Positions 1-11,064 of a DNA stretch of 64,000 nt are shown here, in pieces. The position numbers and the translations under genes were made by a program. The notes below the pieces were generated by a model. The model did not search any database and was not told where the DNA came from. It saw only the letters and a list, made by a program, of their open reading frames with translations. This DNA comes from Molanna angustata (lineage: Eukaryota > Arthropoda > Insecta > Trichoptera > Molannidae): contig OY754980.1 of assembly GCA_963576475.1 (NCBI GenBank), forward strand, positions 34,104,431 through 34,168,430. The letters run 5' to 3'. Each line of letters opens with the position of its first letter. Position 1 is the stretch's first letter.

Positions 1-589
1 TTTGAGCCATCTCAGATTTGCGGATGATATTGTCATCTTCAACGAAAACCCAAGAGCATTAGAAACTATGCTGAATGAATTAAACCAAGCAAGTATGGAA
101 GTAGGATTAGGAATGAACGCGAATAAGACAAAAATAATGACAAATGGATACAAAAAACAGATAAATATAGATACTCAGAGAATTGACTTCGTAGATGAAT
201 ACATTTACCTCGGGAATCAAATATCTTTCAAAAACACTAGAAACGAAGAAGAAATAAATAGAAGAGTGAATATAGCATGGAAAAAGTTTTGGACGCAGAA
301 AGAAATACTAAAAGGAGACTTCAATTCCGAAATGAAAAAAATAGTAATGGAGACCTGTATTAATCCCAGTTTGTTATATGCATGCCAAATTTGGACTTTT
401 ACAAACAAGACAAAAACAGCAATCAGATCATGTCAAAGAGCAATGGAAAGAAGCATGTTGAAATTGCGGAAAATACATAAGATTAATAGTGAAACTATTA
501 GGAAAAAGACAAAATTAACAGATGCGCTAAAACTAAGAGATGTTAAATATGTCAACGTCATTAAGTTTTGTATTAAAAATATAGCATGA
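1..589 (+). mobile_element. RTE-like LINE fragment, reverse transcriptase C-terminal part
   Basis: An open frame of about 195 codons enters from the left edge. It starts within the reverse transcriptase at motif C (SHLRFADDIVIF), followed by the thumb-like region (KTKIMTNG, YIYLGNQIS, INRRVNIAWKKF) and the post-RT segment (LLYACQIWTF, RAMERSMLKL). FADD holds the catalytic aspartates of RNA-dependent DNA synthesis. The order and wording fit RTE-type endonuclease/reverse transcriptases of insects. The N-terminal endonuclease would lie outside the window. The frame ends early, at KFCIKNIA, before the usual RTE C-terminal block, and sequence of another LINE in opposite orientation begins there. 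This is a broken copy and is not expected to be active. Confidence 0.85.
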
Positions 590-795
590 TCTATCAATGA
601 AGTCATTTTTTCTTGTATTAGTGTTACGCTTAGTGATTTCGAATGTATTATTGGTTCAGGTATTTTGCGGGGAACATGAATATTTATAATTTCTAGTAGA
701 TAAGAGCAGTATATCATATTGATTAAGATTTTATACAAAAAAATTGCGTCGTTGATTGTTCTTCTTATCTCCAGTTGTGGAATTTTTTGATGATT
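590..795 (-). mobile_element. CR1/Jockey-like LINE C-terminal fragment
   Basis: Read on the minus strand, a frame gives IPQLEIRRTINDAIFLYKI, then NMIYCSYLLEIINIHVPRK. This resembles the post-RT region of CR1/Jockey-type LINEs, where a block like 'L..RR.i.D..FL.K...n.idcp.LL..i.f.vP' occurs. The piece is about 70 codons long with no catalytic motif left. It abuts the end of the RTE-like fragment head-to-head at about 590, so one element truncated the other or both were joined by rearrangement. Family assignment is by pattern memory only. Confidence 0.5.
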
Positions 796-980
796 TTGCA
801 CATCAGAAATAGAATTTTGGCTTCCGTACGATTTATATATTATATATTTACAAAATATATTTTAAATTCTATCAATTTTCTGTTTAAAACTCTTTTTATA
901 CATAAAAATGGTAGATTTATATGTTTTATTTTTTTTTTTTAATATTGTTATCTAGAATCTCTAATTGATCTGTCCCTTCA

Positions 981-1055
981 TTCCATTCCGTCCTTTCAGT
1001 CCCTTCCGTCCCTACAGTCCGTTCCGTCCCTTCAGTCCCTTCCGTCTCATCAGTC
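981..1055. repeat. Short tandem repeat of TCCCTTCCG-like units
   Basis: Imperfect 9-10 bp units related to TCCCTTCCG are repeated about eight times. A similar unit recurs just past 1,500, outside the candidate hAT-like element. Open frames over this tract are simple-sequence artefacts. Confidence 0.7.
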
Positions 1056-1061
1056 ACCTCC

Positions 1062-1499
1062 AAGTGATGATCAAATGCAAGACCAAGACCGAGGTGGTCT
1101 TGGTCTTGAATACAGATGTCGTCTTGTTCTTGATCTTCGTCTTGCATACTCAATCGAGTTTTGGTCTTGGATACCCAGTCCTAGTCTTGCATACTCAATC
1201 GAGTCTTAGTCTTGCAACTTATTCAAAGAAACATTTTTTATTTTGCTGTTAAAATTCAGTAATTATAATGAAATATGAGAAAAAAACACCAATTTGTAGT
1301 ATTATGTCGATAGTATGTAGTAAATATTATTTTAATTAAAAATAAATTAGTTCATAAATTTTTGCGAGACTGCAAGACTCTTGCAAAGCCTGGTCTTAGT
1401 ATTGGTCTTATGCTTGCACCTCCCGATCTTGGTCTTGGTCTTGCGGCGACTCATGCCGTCTTGGTCTTGGAAGTCTCGCAAGACTTTTACTCATCACTA
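1062..1499. mobile_element. Possible hAT-like non-autonomous element with GGTCTT-rich interior
   Basis: The left end reads AAGTGATGATCAAATGCAAG. The reverse complement of the right end reads CTAGTGATGAGTAAAAGTCT. They share AGTGATGA at the tip, and both continue into CAAGACC. The interior is dominated by degenerate GGTCTT repeats. The flanks TCACCTCC and TCCCTTCC agree at 6 of 8 positions, a weak match to an 8-bp hAT duplication. No transposase is visible. It could equally be simple repeat with coincidental ends. Confidence 0.3.
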
Positions 1500-1504
1500 G
1501 TCCC

Positions 1505-2280
1505 TTCCGTCTCTTCTGGCAACGTACATTCAAACATACATAAATACATATGTACATATATACCAACATCAATTTTTATATACATAGATGTTTTGATGTA
1601 AAGTCCGTACTGAATAGAACTGTTTACTTGAATAACTGCAACAATATTTTTTCGGCCGATCGAATGATTTCAAAATGTTTATTTTGCCCGCGTCTTCGCA
1701 CGCCGTTTTACACGCGTCAATTTGCCCACAGTTCATTTCTGTGAGTGACCACGAGCGTTTATTGTTAATTTGTATTTATGAGATAATTTTTTGTAATATC
1801 AATAATTTGTAAGTAAGTACTAAATAAAAACTAAAACAGAAGAATAAATAATTATGTATTATTTTGAAACCAACCTTAAAGTCATCGCTAGTCTCTCCGT
1901 GGAAGGAATACTTTTTCATAAATGCGTGTTTTGCGTCATAATGTCATCTTCAATCATAGAATTAAGTTCGATGAATTTGATTTAAGTCATCCGGTAATAA
2001 TTAAAAAACTTTTCTTCATCCAATTCATTAAAAAGTCTGAATTCACCATATTTTATATGTATTTTATTTTTATTTTGTATAATTTTTTCTTTATATTTCT
2101 TCTTGCTTTATTTTCATTGTTTATAAATAGGATATGTTTGTTTTTTTATGTATTTTCACACATTATGTACCTACTTTATTTTGTATATTTTGAATACATC
2201 ATGTAAATGGCAAACACAGTTAATAAATAAAAAAAATTGTTTTGTGATTTTATGTTTGTGTAATATAAATATGTGAGTTT
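1505..2280. other. No recognised feature
   Basis: AT-rich DNA with short frames only. I see no RNA gene, domain or repeat boundary. Confidence 0.5.
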
Positions 2281-2408
2281 GCTTCTCCCGACACAGGACA
2301 TTCCTAGTGGGAGAGGCCAACGTTAATATGAAATGTTTTTTGTTTTTTTTATAATGATGTTATTATTGCTATATTTCTGTTATGATCAAATAAATAAATA
2401 TTCCTCTC
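2255..2408 (+). mobile_element. LINE-like 3' end with conserved hairpin and AAATA tail
   Basis: The hairpin at 2,284-2,314 has outer stem TCTCCC/GGGAGA and inner stem AGGA/TCCT. It is followed about 80 nt later by an AAATAAATAAATA tail. The loop signature ACAGG...CCTAGTG is shared with sequences at 13.1, 15.8 and 49.7 kb whose stems differ. This suits a non-LTR retroelement 3' untranslated region recognised by its reverse transcriptase. No coding sequence of the parent element is seen upstream. Confidence 0.6.
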
Positions 2409-2409
2409 T

Positions 2410-3545
2410 ACACTTTATATGATTTGATATCCAGTATCTACGCTTATATTTTTACTTAACAGTAACACACGTAAATCGAATTCTTTATCATCTTCGTCTG
2501 ATGAACTATCGAGGCTTTTTAGCAAAACAATATCCAATTTTAACTTGACGGACGAGTTGATGTTATGATGCAATGGCGATCGCAACTGAATTGGTTTGGT
2601 TAAGGCCCTGTTCAATTTTGCGAAAATCACAAGGATGCAAATTTATTGCCCTTACATTAACGCCTTAGTATTCGTTAGTTACTTCGCGGATACCTCAAAC
2701 GCGCCATGTCTGAACAGGCCCTCCAATATGTAGCAAACGCGCCATGTCTGAACAGGCCCTAAATATTATATCTCACAGTGTGAACACCAATTGTGGGACA
2801 TAAGATATATTAAGGAATATAATATACGTTATATTCGACAGTGAGAAATGAGCTTTAATCAACTACATATCGTAAAGAATCGTAATATATCAAATACAAA
2901 GAACATATTACTATGTAATGTTTTCCAAAACAAATCAATCAATGACAATGTCAACCACTCTGTATATTTTATACTGTTCCAACTTAAGTTGATGTAATGC
3001 CGAAGTAAGTACATCCAGTCTTTATAGTATCGATATATTGTCCTATTCGATATATGTATTATTTCAAGTATGAAGGTACTGACTATTTCATACATCCCCC
3101 TAAATTTTGTCTCTAAAATGAAATATTGTATATTATATAGTACCAACTCACCTATTTTCTGTCACTTCCTCACTTCATATTTAATCTGCTCGTATAATAT
3201 TTGTCAATGTATCCTCAATAACACTGAGTTTCCAACTGTGGTTCGTACTCCTTCATTTATTGTATATATTTTTATAACTCTTAAAGTAAAATAATAATAA
3301 AATAAATCGTGTAACATTTGTTTAATGTCGTAATGCAGTGATTGAATTTCAAAAAAAATATTGCATTGTCAAATATTTCATACTCTCTGTGCACACACGA
3401 CTCGGTTGCATTTGAAAATTATATTAATCAACTTGGGTCTTCAGTTCAGAAAAGAAATAATTTTATAAATTCCTTGTCTTTAACAAATCGAACACACCAT
3501 GATCCAATGTAAACATTAGGTACATAGAATTTCGTACGCATCCTA
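2410..3545. other. No recognised feature
   Basis: AT-rich sequence. A short direct repeat, 'aacgcgccatgtctgaacag', occurs twice near 2,697-2,760. Nothing with coding support. Confidence 0.5.
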
Positions 3546-3549
3546 TTTA

Positions 3550-3730
3550 TGCATCGAGTTCCAGGCAAAAGACCAAAAGGGCGTCCCAAAAAACGATGAA
3601 AGAGCTTGGTGGCGGAGGATATGCGGGTATGAAATGACTCTGAGGACGATTTTCAGGATAGAACGAAGTGGAGGAGAGCTGACACCACCACCATGTGGGA
3701 TAAAAGCTATGGAGGAGAGAAATGCTATTT
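3550..3730 (+). mobile_element. RTE/BovB-like LINE C-terminal scrap
   Basis: Translated in two frames, the segment gives RPKGRPKKR followed by a decayed lysine-rich stretch, then RRADTTTMWDKSYGGEK. These match the 'RP.GRPKKRW' and 'DPTTMWDKR' blocks at the C-terminus of RTE/BovB-type LINE proteins. At least one frameshift separates the blocks. It is too short to place more closely. Confidence 0.55.
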
Positions 3731-3845
3731 ATCCAGGTTCCTACATTCTTAAAGCTTATCGTCTAACAAATCCAAACGTACTGAAAACATAATTATTGAA
3801 AACAAACTGAGTGTCAATGCCGAACGTGTATGTTATGGCAAATTT

Positions 3846-3920
3846 AAAATCTCAATAGAGACGAAGTTGGAAAATATATTTATAAAAGAAGAATGAAATC
3901 AGGCACCTATAGGTATTATT
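3846..3920 (+). repeat. Diverged copy of the 51.4-kb palindrome arm
   Basis: 'tctcaatagagacgaagttg' is followed by an AT-rich stretch and 'caggcacctat', in the same order as the first 90 bases of the palindrome arm at 51,380. This shows the arm is a dispersed repeat and not unique DNA. Confidence 0.6.
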
Positions 3921-4261
3921 ACATGTACCTACATATTATTTTTATAAAAAAAAACAACAATGATTATAATGGTTAAAAAGCGACGGGTAACCTAATACTA
4001 TTGAAATTCAATCAAACATCAAAACAATGAAATATATCAAAGTTAACCATCACTTTCAAGGAAATTACGCTGATTTGTGATTCTGAATCCTCTAAAACGT
4101 TACATTTCAACCCTCATAACGTTCACTGAATTTTCTTCAAATGCCTTTTGTTATATGTTCAAGTAGGCGAGTTAAATAAAATAATAATAGCGTCCCAAAG
4201 ACGTAAGGCGAAATGTTTGAAAATCTCTCTTCCCCGGACCCAATATTATGTACCTACAGAG

Positions 4262-4425
4262 GCTTGCCATATTGTTACACACATGCACCAAAATTAGTAC
4301 TTACAAATATTTTAGAAACATATTCGCAGGAGTGTCAAATGCAGCGAAATTAGTAAAAATCATTTAGAAGCGTAATATTCACGGGAAGCGTCATTCATAT
4401 TCAATGGAAAGGGAGTGTCAAAGAA
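4262..4425 (+). repeat. Tandem array of about 56-bp units, left inverted flank
   Basis: Two adjacent units share AAATGCA..rAAATTAGTA...TTTAGAA..ATATTC. The reverse complement of the same unit forms an array on the right side of the LINE-B copy (5,700-5,855). Inverted tandem arrays of this kind are typical of Foldback-type elements. The units are diverged. Confidence 0.5.
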
Positions 4426-4644
4426 GAAAAGCGAATCTTTTAAGTGTGATTAAAAATATTTAAAAAGGTTTTTCGTTTTTTAGACAGTTTTTGTTTGGGG
4501 AAACTATAATTTTCTTGTTTGATAAAGACACACTTATCTTTTTACACGTTTCAATACGAAACTTTTCAAGGATTTTTTTCGTAAAAATCACCCAGAAACA
4601 TTGTTTCCAAATGCCACGAAAATTCAAAAATTAATACGTTTAAC

Positions 4645-5697
4645 ACTTAATGTGTTTCATTGACTTCACTAAAGTATTTGATCGGGCTAAACTTACAGAC
4701 ATAACGCAAATCCTGACTGAAAGAGGAGTGTCCCCCATTATGGTTAAAATAATTAATAAACTGAACATCAACACGGATACCATAATAAGAATAGATGGCC
4801 AACTATCAAATCCTATAAGAGTGAGCACTGGTATTAGGCAAGGCGACAGCCTAAGCCCATTCCTCTTTAACCTCATCATGGATGAGATTGTGAAGGATAT
4901 CACATCACTTGGGAAAGGTAACAGGATGGGCGATGAAATTATATCTGTTGTCTGCTATTCCGATGATGCCGTCATATTCGCCGAGACCGAGGAAGACCTG
5001 CAAATGCTCTTGCAAACATTCAATCTAGCCAGTCAACGATACAATATGGCAATATCAGTTGCAAAAACCAAAACAATGGTCATTTGTCGAATCATAATGG
5101 GCTGTAATATACATATATGTGGATAGAAAGGCGGTAGAACAGGTTGATAAGTTCAGCTATCTGGGTGTCGACTTATGTGGTAACAGTAACCTTCCAGAAG
5201 AAATTGTGGGTCAAATTAACAAGGCTGCTTCTGTCTCAGGGTGCTTAAGGAATTCAATATGGAAAAACCCCGACATGAGACTAAAAAGTAAAGTTAGAAT
5301 TTATAAGACTTGTGTACGACCCATAATGACGTATGGAATCGAATGTAGGGCTGACACATCCATGACGAAGAGTACACTAAGAGTATCAGAAATGAGAACT
5401 CTTCGAGCAATAGCCGGTCTCGCGCTTAGAGACAGAATAAGAAACACGAGAGTCAGAGAGATCTGCGAGGTTGAGGATGTCGTCAGATGGGGTCGGCAAA
5501 GAAGGAGATTCTGGTATGCCCATGTAAATAGGATGGACAAGATCCCTTACATACATAGCACTACACAGCCGACCCGAAGGAAGACGACCACCAGGCAGAC
5601 CACCAAAGAGGTGGAAGGACAGCTGGGACTCAACCTCGCAGGAGAACAACGTCTCTGCAAATAACAGGCCCTTAGACCTAACATAAGAAGAAGAAGA
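4645..5697 (+). mobile_element. LINE-B copy: truncated, frameshifted reverse transcriptase with GAA tail
   Basis: Two frames overlap near 5,119. The first begins inside the RT with MCFIDFTKVFD (motif A), continues with GIRQGDSLSPFLFN, and reaches motif C as YSDD where the related copy at 61.4 kb has YADD. The second carries the thumb (FSYLGVDL) and post-RT region (KVRIYKTCVRPIMTYGIE, SEMRTLRAIAG). The copy ends with a GAA-repeat tail after TAACATAAGAAG. Endonuclease and palm N-terminus are missing, so this is a 5'-truncated insertion. The frame break near 5,100 makes it inactive. The clade is not assigned; features resemble RTE-like insect LINEs. Confidence 0.85.
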
Positions 5698-5699
5698 AG

Positions 5700-5858
5700 A
5701 AGACTTAAGAATAAGTGTTAATTTTGATGCTCTTGTCATTTCCACAAATATGTTTCTATAAAAACTTGTAGCTACGAATTTTGGTGCATTTGTCACTCCC
5801 ACGAATATTTTTCTAAATGGTTTGTACCAATTTTGCTGAATTGGTACAAACCAATTTA
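5700..5858 (-). repeat. Tandem array of about 57-bp units, right inverted flank, with perfect hairpin
   Basis: Read on the minus strand, the units match those at 4,262-4,425. The array ends in a perfect 14-bp hairpin (5,819-5,832 with 5,839-5,852, arm GGTTTGTACCAATT). Together with the left array it brackets the LINE-B copy. Confidence 0.5.
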
Positions 5859-5859
5859 T

Positions 5860-6265
5860 CAAGTGAGTCTAATAATATGGCTTTACTCTGTAGAGTTTCT
5901 CTTTACACTCGCACGTTACTTAGCAAATCATTCCTTTAACCGTCTTCCCTTCTCTTCCCATTCCCAACCTCTCTTTCCTAACTTCTCATATTCTCAGGAT
6001 ATTGTCCTTGTTAATCACCACCGGGCGGAGCTAATATTTGAAATTAATTCCCTAGGGATCCCTTCAGATTACAGCATTGTATGTAGTAGGAGGAGAACCT
6101 TACACAGAAAACCGAATCAAAACGTTACACTCAGACCAAATGATTTTGTGGAATGTACCAAGACCTCATTACCAGCTAATTTACATTATTTAGTTGACTT
6201 TTAATTTGAATCTTTTACTTATCATTTCGTGTGACATTTTTAAATCATCTATCACAAGACAGAAG
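5860..6265. other. Unrecognised open frame region
   Basis: A 123-codon plus-strand frame (5,833-6,204) has unremarkable composition. It shares no motif with any family I know and begins inside the hairpin of the preceding repeat. Chance is the likely explanation. Confidence 0.4.
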
Positions 6266-6269
6266 TTTC

Positions 6270-6438
6270 TATTTTAACTCTCCACACTTTGGAATAGAGG
6301 AGAGTCATGATTTCACAATTTTTTTACATCAATGTCTCAACGGGTATCATGTAGAGAGTGCACACTATGAGTTTCGTCGTGATGTTTTTGTATACACGGC
6401 GTACGTAATTCGATAATCCGTACGTCGTACGGATTATC
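6270..6438 (+). repeat. Repeat F variant with terminal hairpin
   Basis: It starts CTCTCCACACTTTGGAATAG, continues AGTCATGATTTCACAA, and later has TATCATGTAGAGAGTG. It matches 53,515-53,690 and, more distantly, the F copies at 42 and 45 kb. It ends at a perfect hairpin at 6,412-6,438 (arm GATAATCCGTACG, one-base centre). Confidence 0.5.
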
Positions 6439-6712
6439 CTTTTTGTGTCCTCTCTACAGCCCAAACTATAAGTCCGATCGACTTCATGTTAACAACATAT
6501 GTGTAAAGTGCATAGACCTTGAGCTGATTAGTTTCATATAGACAACTTTTAATTTCTTCTCTCTGAATTCATAATTTTCATTATTTTTTTGTGTCCTCTC
6601 TGCAAACCAAACTATAAGTCCGATTGACTTCATATTGATATCATATATGTAAAGGCCATATAGCTGATTAGTCATAGATATCCGTTAATTTCTTCTCTAT
6701 GATATTCATATG
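6437..6712. repeat. Imperfect tandem duplication, period about 148 bp
   Basis: 'tttttgtgtcctctct' and 'aactataagtccgat' appear at 6,438 and again at 6,586, in the same order and spacing through 'aatttcttctct'. The two units have diverged noticeably, so the duplication is old. Confidence 0.65.
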
Positions 6713-6967
6713 TCTAAATTTTCAAAATGGTCTCACGGTGTGAAAAATCGAGATATCTTTTATACTGTTTGAAATTTCGAAACAATAAAAAAACACTCAT
6801 CAAAAATGAATTCAAGGATTGTCAAAATTTATAGAAAAAAATCTATGGTCTGTCATATCAATGTGAAATAAATTTCTTATTTGTATGAAAAATGTATACA
6901 TATAACAGAAGTAAAATAGCTACTGTATGGGAAAATTGAGTGATCAACTTCATATTGATATTGTATG

Positions 6968-7062
6968 TTTGTCAGTGAGAACCGAACACCGCATTCTTCT
7001 ATCTTGTGACATACATCGCCTCATCAACATTGATACAATGACTTGCTCATCTTGCTAGTTAT
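6968..7062 (-). mobile_element. LINE-A 3'-end fragment
   Basis: 'gtgagaaccgaacaccgcat' then 'cttctatcttgtgacataca' match the minus-strand LINE-A C-terminal coding sequence seen at 20.4 and 21.8 kb. The GTAT tail itself is absent here. Confidence 0.6.
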
Positions 7063-7272
7063 ACATTTTTTTACATCAATTTCTCAACAAGTATAATGTA
7101 GAAAGTTTCGTGACACTATTTTTTTGTGTTTGGTGCATTGTGAAAACTTTTGTCCTCTGGGAATCTTAATTTGTTTATGAATCTAATAGAAATAATATAT
7201 ACTTCATTAAAATGCATTTACAGACAGTCAACCTTTCTTTGTATGGTGTGGAGAGTTTAGGGTTGGCTACAA
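7060..7272 (+). repeat. Repeat F fragment
   Basis: It contains TACATCAATTTCTCAACAAG and ends with AGGGTTGGCTACAACTCATT, corresponding to the F terminus seen at 43.5 and 45.4 kb. Confidence 0.4.
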
Positions 7273-7274
7273 CT

Positions 7275-7925
7275 CATTCGTTATCAAATAGCTGCTTAGT
7301 TTTAAGGACATCCAGGAAGATTTTTAAGATCGATTGTACCATATTACGTTGGGAATAATCGTTACTAAGTTTGGATAATCAGTTACGCCTTAAAAACTGT
7401 TTTCAAAAACTAATAAAAATCTTTAATATATGTATAGTCTTAAGTCCATCATTAAGAAAAAGCAAATATATTTTTCTGACAATACCTGATTACACCCTTA
7501 GTTTTCCAATCATTGCTATGAACTGTTCATACATGTTATAATATCTTCTTTGTTATTTTTTACTTTTCTTCTGCTTGCTTTGTTTATTTTTGTAATGTGA
7601 TTAACTTATTGCCATAGTACACACTCGAACATGCCCGAACATGGATTTTTCACACATTCATAAATGTATTTAGTTTCTTTAATCAGGATGTTTCTATTGA
7701 GCTCACTAGCAAGTACCTATATTAAAACACATCCAAGGTGGTTAACATATACCTACCTATAATATTTATTTACACAAACCTTTAGTGGGATACAAACAAA
7801 TATATGTTTTTTTAGTTTTCTTCTAAATCATATCCATCCATAGTTCTTCAATATCAAATACAAATATGAATCTACTTTGAAAAATCATGTTTCATAATTG
7901 AATATTATGTTGTGATTTTTTGAAA
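7275..7925. other. No recognised feature
   Basis: AT-rich. One stretch near 7,460-7,530 shares 'cattgctatgaactgtt' with 33.0 and 38.1 kb, so it is probably old repeat. Confidence 0.4.
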
Positions 7926-7928
7926 AAA

Positions 7929-8919
7929 CTAGTTGCATGTAACACATGAGATCCAACTGTCGTTAGCGATAGTATGTATAGTTGAAGAATATGTACCAAA
8001 CTATAAACCCATAAATACAAATTATTGAATATTTTCAGATATTTTGTTTTCTATACAACATATGCAGGTATGTATGTCAAGATAGGATAGTATGGAGGAA
8101 GTTCCTTTTTTCCTACCCAGAATATGAAAATAGCATGATAGTATGTATGTTTGGAGATGAAGTATCAAACTATTAAGTCTTCTTACATATTGTGTATAGG
8201 CGACTGCCATACAAAATGTATGAAGCGATGTCGTCACTAAATTCAATTTTTAAAAAAATTGTTAAAAAAAATTGAGATCTTCTACTACAATGGTAATATT
8301 TTTTATAGAAAATTAAATTATCTAGTTGGGGTGTTTCGGCTTTTTTCGATAATTGTATAAGTTTTGGAAATATATGCAGTTAAACTCATAAATTTATCAT
8401 AAAAAAAATATTTTTCTTAATAAAAAATGTTTGAGAAACCCTGGAATTTTTTTGAAAAAATTAATTTGAGATTTTGTATTTTTCTATGTTTGTACCAATT
8501 TTCAGCGTTCTTGCTTTTATGGTTTCTGAGAAATATGGAAAAATAAAATAAAAATTCAAAAGTTGATAACCCCTGACTAAAAGAAAAATTCGAAATTCTG
8601 AGTATAAAAGTTTTGTAAGCCTATAACTTTTAATATATTCTGAAATTTTGGGCTCTGTAAATTGAGCGGATCAAAAGTTATAAGAGGGGGACGGACACAC
8701 ACACACACACAGACACACGAAATGTTCTACTCCGAATTCTGAGTAAATCCGTGTATGGAACATATATGCTGCGAAGCCTCTAAGTTGGTGTTTTTTGACT
8801 TCAAAGTTGGAAAAGCCGTGAAAAAGTAGACCTCTCCATACAATTCTCGCGTATTCTGGCTTGATACATTGTCGATATGTTAAGAGAACAAAGTTCTCCT
8901 GAACAAATCGACAGTTGGA
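7929..8919 (-). mobile_element. Repeat E, full-length Helitron-like non-autonomous element
   Basis: On the minus strand it begins TCCAACTGTCGAT. It ends with an inverted copy of that 13-mer (here altered by one base), a small hairpin CATGT-gtt-ACATG, and terminal CTAG followed by T. A 3' hairpin then CTRR, and an inverted copy of the 5' tip near the 3' end, are typical of Helitron/Helentron-type elements. An internal AC-dinucleotide tract lies near 8,695. Near 8,065-8,150 it contains, in plus orientation, a sequence matching the LINE-A coding end and GTAT tail. No Rep/helicase is encoded. A solo DNA transposon of another class is possible. Confidence 0.55.
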
Positions 8920-8929
8920 ATACCTGCCA

Positions 8930-9635
8930 AGAATATATCTGCCAAGAGTACCTAAACAATGATGATCTTATACGACTTGGTAGCAAAGCATAATGTGTAG
9001 TCTGTGTAGTGTATTTTTTTTAACTTTAGAGGAATATTATAGAAGTTAATGAAATTTTAATAGAACTCTTAATTCACTCAGTACTAAAGCACTTAATAAC
9101 ATTTATATTCGTCGGTTATTTGAGCATTATATAGATAAATTATTCATAATTATTACACACTCTTTACACCTGCTTGGAATGTTAATTTTAACGATATCTT
9201 GTTCATTAAACACGGATAAATTTTAATAAAATGAACATAGGTACGTTAATTAGTGTGGCCGACAAAGAACAATGTTCTGAGGGAAGAAATAAACTTGATA
9301 ATACAAATTGTTAAAGTTTTATATCGCCTTGAATAATTTCTCTTTTAAGATTAACACTCAAATTTAAATTTATTATATAACTTTGAAATTTTACTGTTTT
9401 AAGAATGTTGTTAATTAAGGTTAAAATTAGACCTATGCTTGAAAATGTAAGAATTTATGCATATTATGATTAAAATATCTATAAAAAATTATTTGATATG
9501 AAAAAAGAATGGGACAAAACTAACTGTTAAACTTTTTGTATATAAATGTCTGAAAATTATCGATTTTTATATTTTTTAGTTTCTTTATTCTTTTATCATC
9601 GTTTTCCGATTTAAGATCTGGATAATCGAAAATTC
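8930..9635. other. No recognised feature
   Basis: AT-rich DNA with no frame, repeat or RNA signature that I recognise. Confidence 0.5.
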
Positions 9636-9639
9636 TAGA

Positions 9640-9842
9640 GGCAAAACATCATCTCACATACATATGTAGTTCAGCAATGAGGTTCACCACACATTCTGAA
9701 TGCAATGTCTTTTAATGTGAGATGAGCCCGATGTATATGTGTATTCCCGCATGTGTCGTTCTTCTATTTGCAAGAAAATACACACCCACATAACTGTCGC
9801 TGGTTACCTTTCATTGTGGGATATGCCGTGATGGTATGAATG
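9640..9842 (+). repeat. Repeat D copy (GTAT-tailed)
   Basis: It contains 'tcagcaatgaggttcaccac', 'cattctgaatgca' and 'gtgggatatgccgtgatggt', in the same order as copies at 33.7, 38.5 (reverse) and 45.7 kb. The 3' boundary at a short (GTAT) run suggests a retroelement tail. No coding frame is preserved. Confidence 0.6.
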
Positions 9843-9844
9843 TT

Positions 9845-10720
9845 TTTTTTTAAATTAAAGTACCTACGCTTATTTCCTGGAAGAGAAAATATATGTATTT
9901 TTCAAAACATATCATCATGAAGGTTTTAGAGGAAAAATTCTTCCATGTTGACGAATTGAAAAAATATACGTGGATCTTTCGATCATTTATAAAGGATAGC
10001 GTCTGAGATTTATGGAATTAGATTCTTAACTTATTTGGGATTTTCAATTGATCCTGAAGCATTCGTATACTTTAAGAGCTATGCATATACTACAGTTCAA
10101 CTGGTTTTTGATGAAGATTAAATAACTATTCATCAAACATGATGGATTAGATTCGCCAATGGTACATAAAAACGTATTTATTTATTAGCTACAAAATCTG
10201 AATTTATATCTCAAAGTACACAAAATGACATACGGAACAAAACTTTTCAAAGCTTAGCAAACTTTAGTGGATAAATCTTGTTGGGGCTTAAGCATCACTA
10301 GAATCTGTTTGTTGGTGAATAAATGGCAAAGTAAATAAAACATAATATTTATCCGCAGTTAGTATTCGCAAGTTTTATGCTCCATCCGTCATTCCCTCCC
10401 GGTCCCGAACAGGAGGTGGGGACTTAACTTTGCCCATCCTTCATCCGCCCTGAGGTGTCGTGTCGCGGACTACCCACACCCGACTTCCCACAATCTTTAA
10501 ATCTTCATTATTTGTTCTCTACTTTCCTGCCCAACCATTGATTTATGTCGACGAAGAAAAACATTTTTCATGGCAATTATAATGCTATGGTGAAAATTAC
10601 ATGGCTCTATAACATGCTGTGCCAAATTTGGGGCTGCGGGCGGTTTATTTTTAGGGTCAGATTTTGTACCACAGGAAGAGGTAACAAAGTGCTATTATTA
10701 AAAAAACTCTATGTCAGTTA
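9845..10720. other. No recognised feature
   Basis: Mostly AT-rich. A GC-richer patch at 10,380-10,500 has no motif that I can name. Confidence 0.45.
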
Positions 10721-10829
10721 GTTTGTATGTTTGTCGATTACAAACATACAAACTAACTGTCGTACAAACTTTTTCAACGATAGACATGTCCAATTACGAG
10801 ATGTACAACGACATCGTTACATACATATA

Positions 10830-11060
10830 ATCTGTATGGCAGTATACACTATACAACATCTACGGGGACTATCAATAGTGCGATACATAATCTCCAAAGT
10901 TTCATACATATTATCAAGCTGTTTACATATTCGGGGTAGGAAAAAAGGACACAATCCTAACTTTAAATAATATTCAATAATATCGATTTAAGGGTAAATA
11001 GTTTGGTTGGTACAACTATACATACTATCGCCATCGACAGTTACATATATCTCATGGAAT
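10830..11060 (+). mobile_element. Strongly diverged Repeat E fragment
   Basis: 'ttcggggtaggaaaaaagga', 'tacaactatacatactatcg' and 'catcgacagttacatat' appear in the order of reversed E copies. It stops where SINE-1 begins. Confidence 0.4.
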
Positions 11061-11064
11061 TTTG

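Noticed and set aside
965..1252. 95-codon frame rich in F/R/P
   Set aside because: Product of the short tandem repeat and GGTCTT-rich sequence.
5386..5862. 158-codon minus-strand frame
   Set aside because: Antisense to the LINE-B post-RT coding region.
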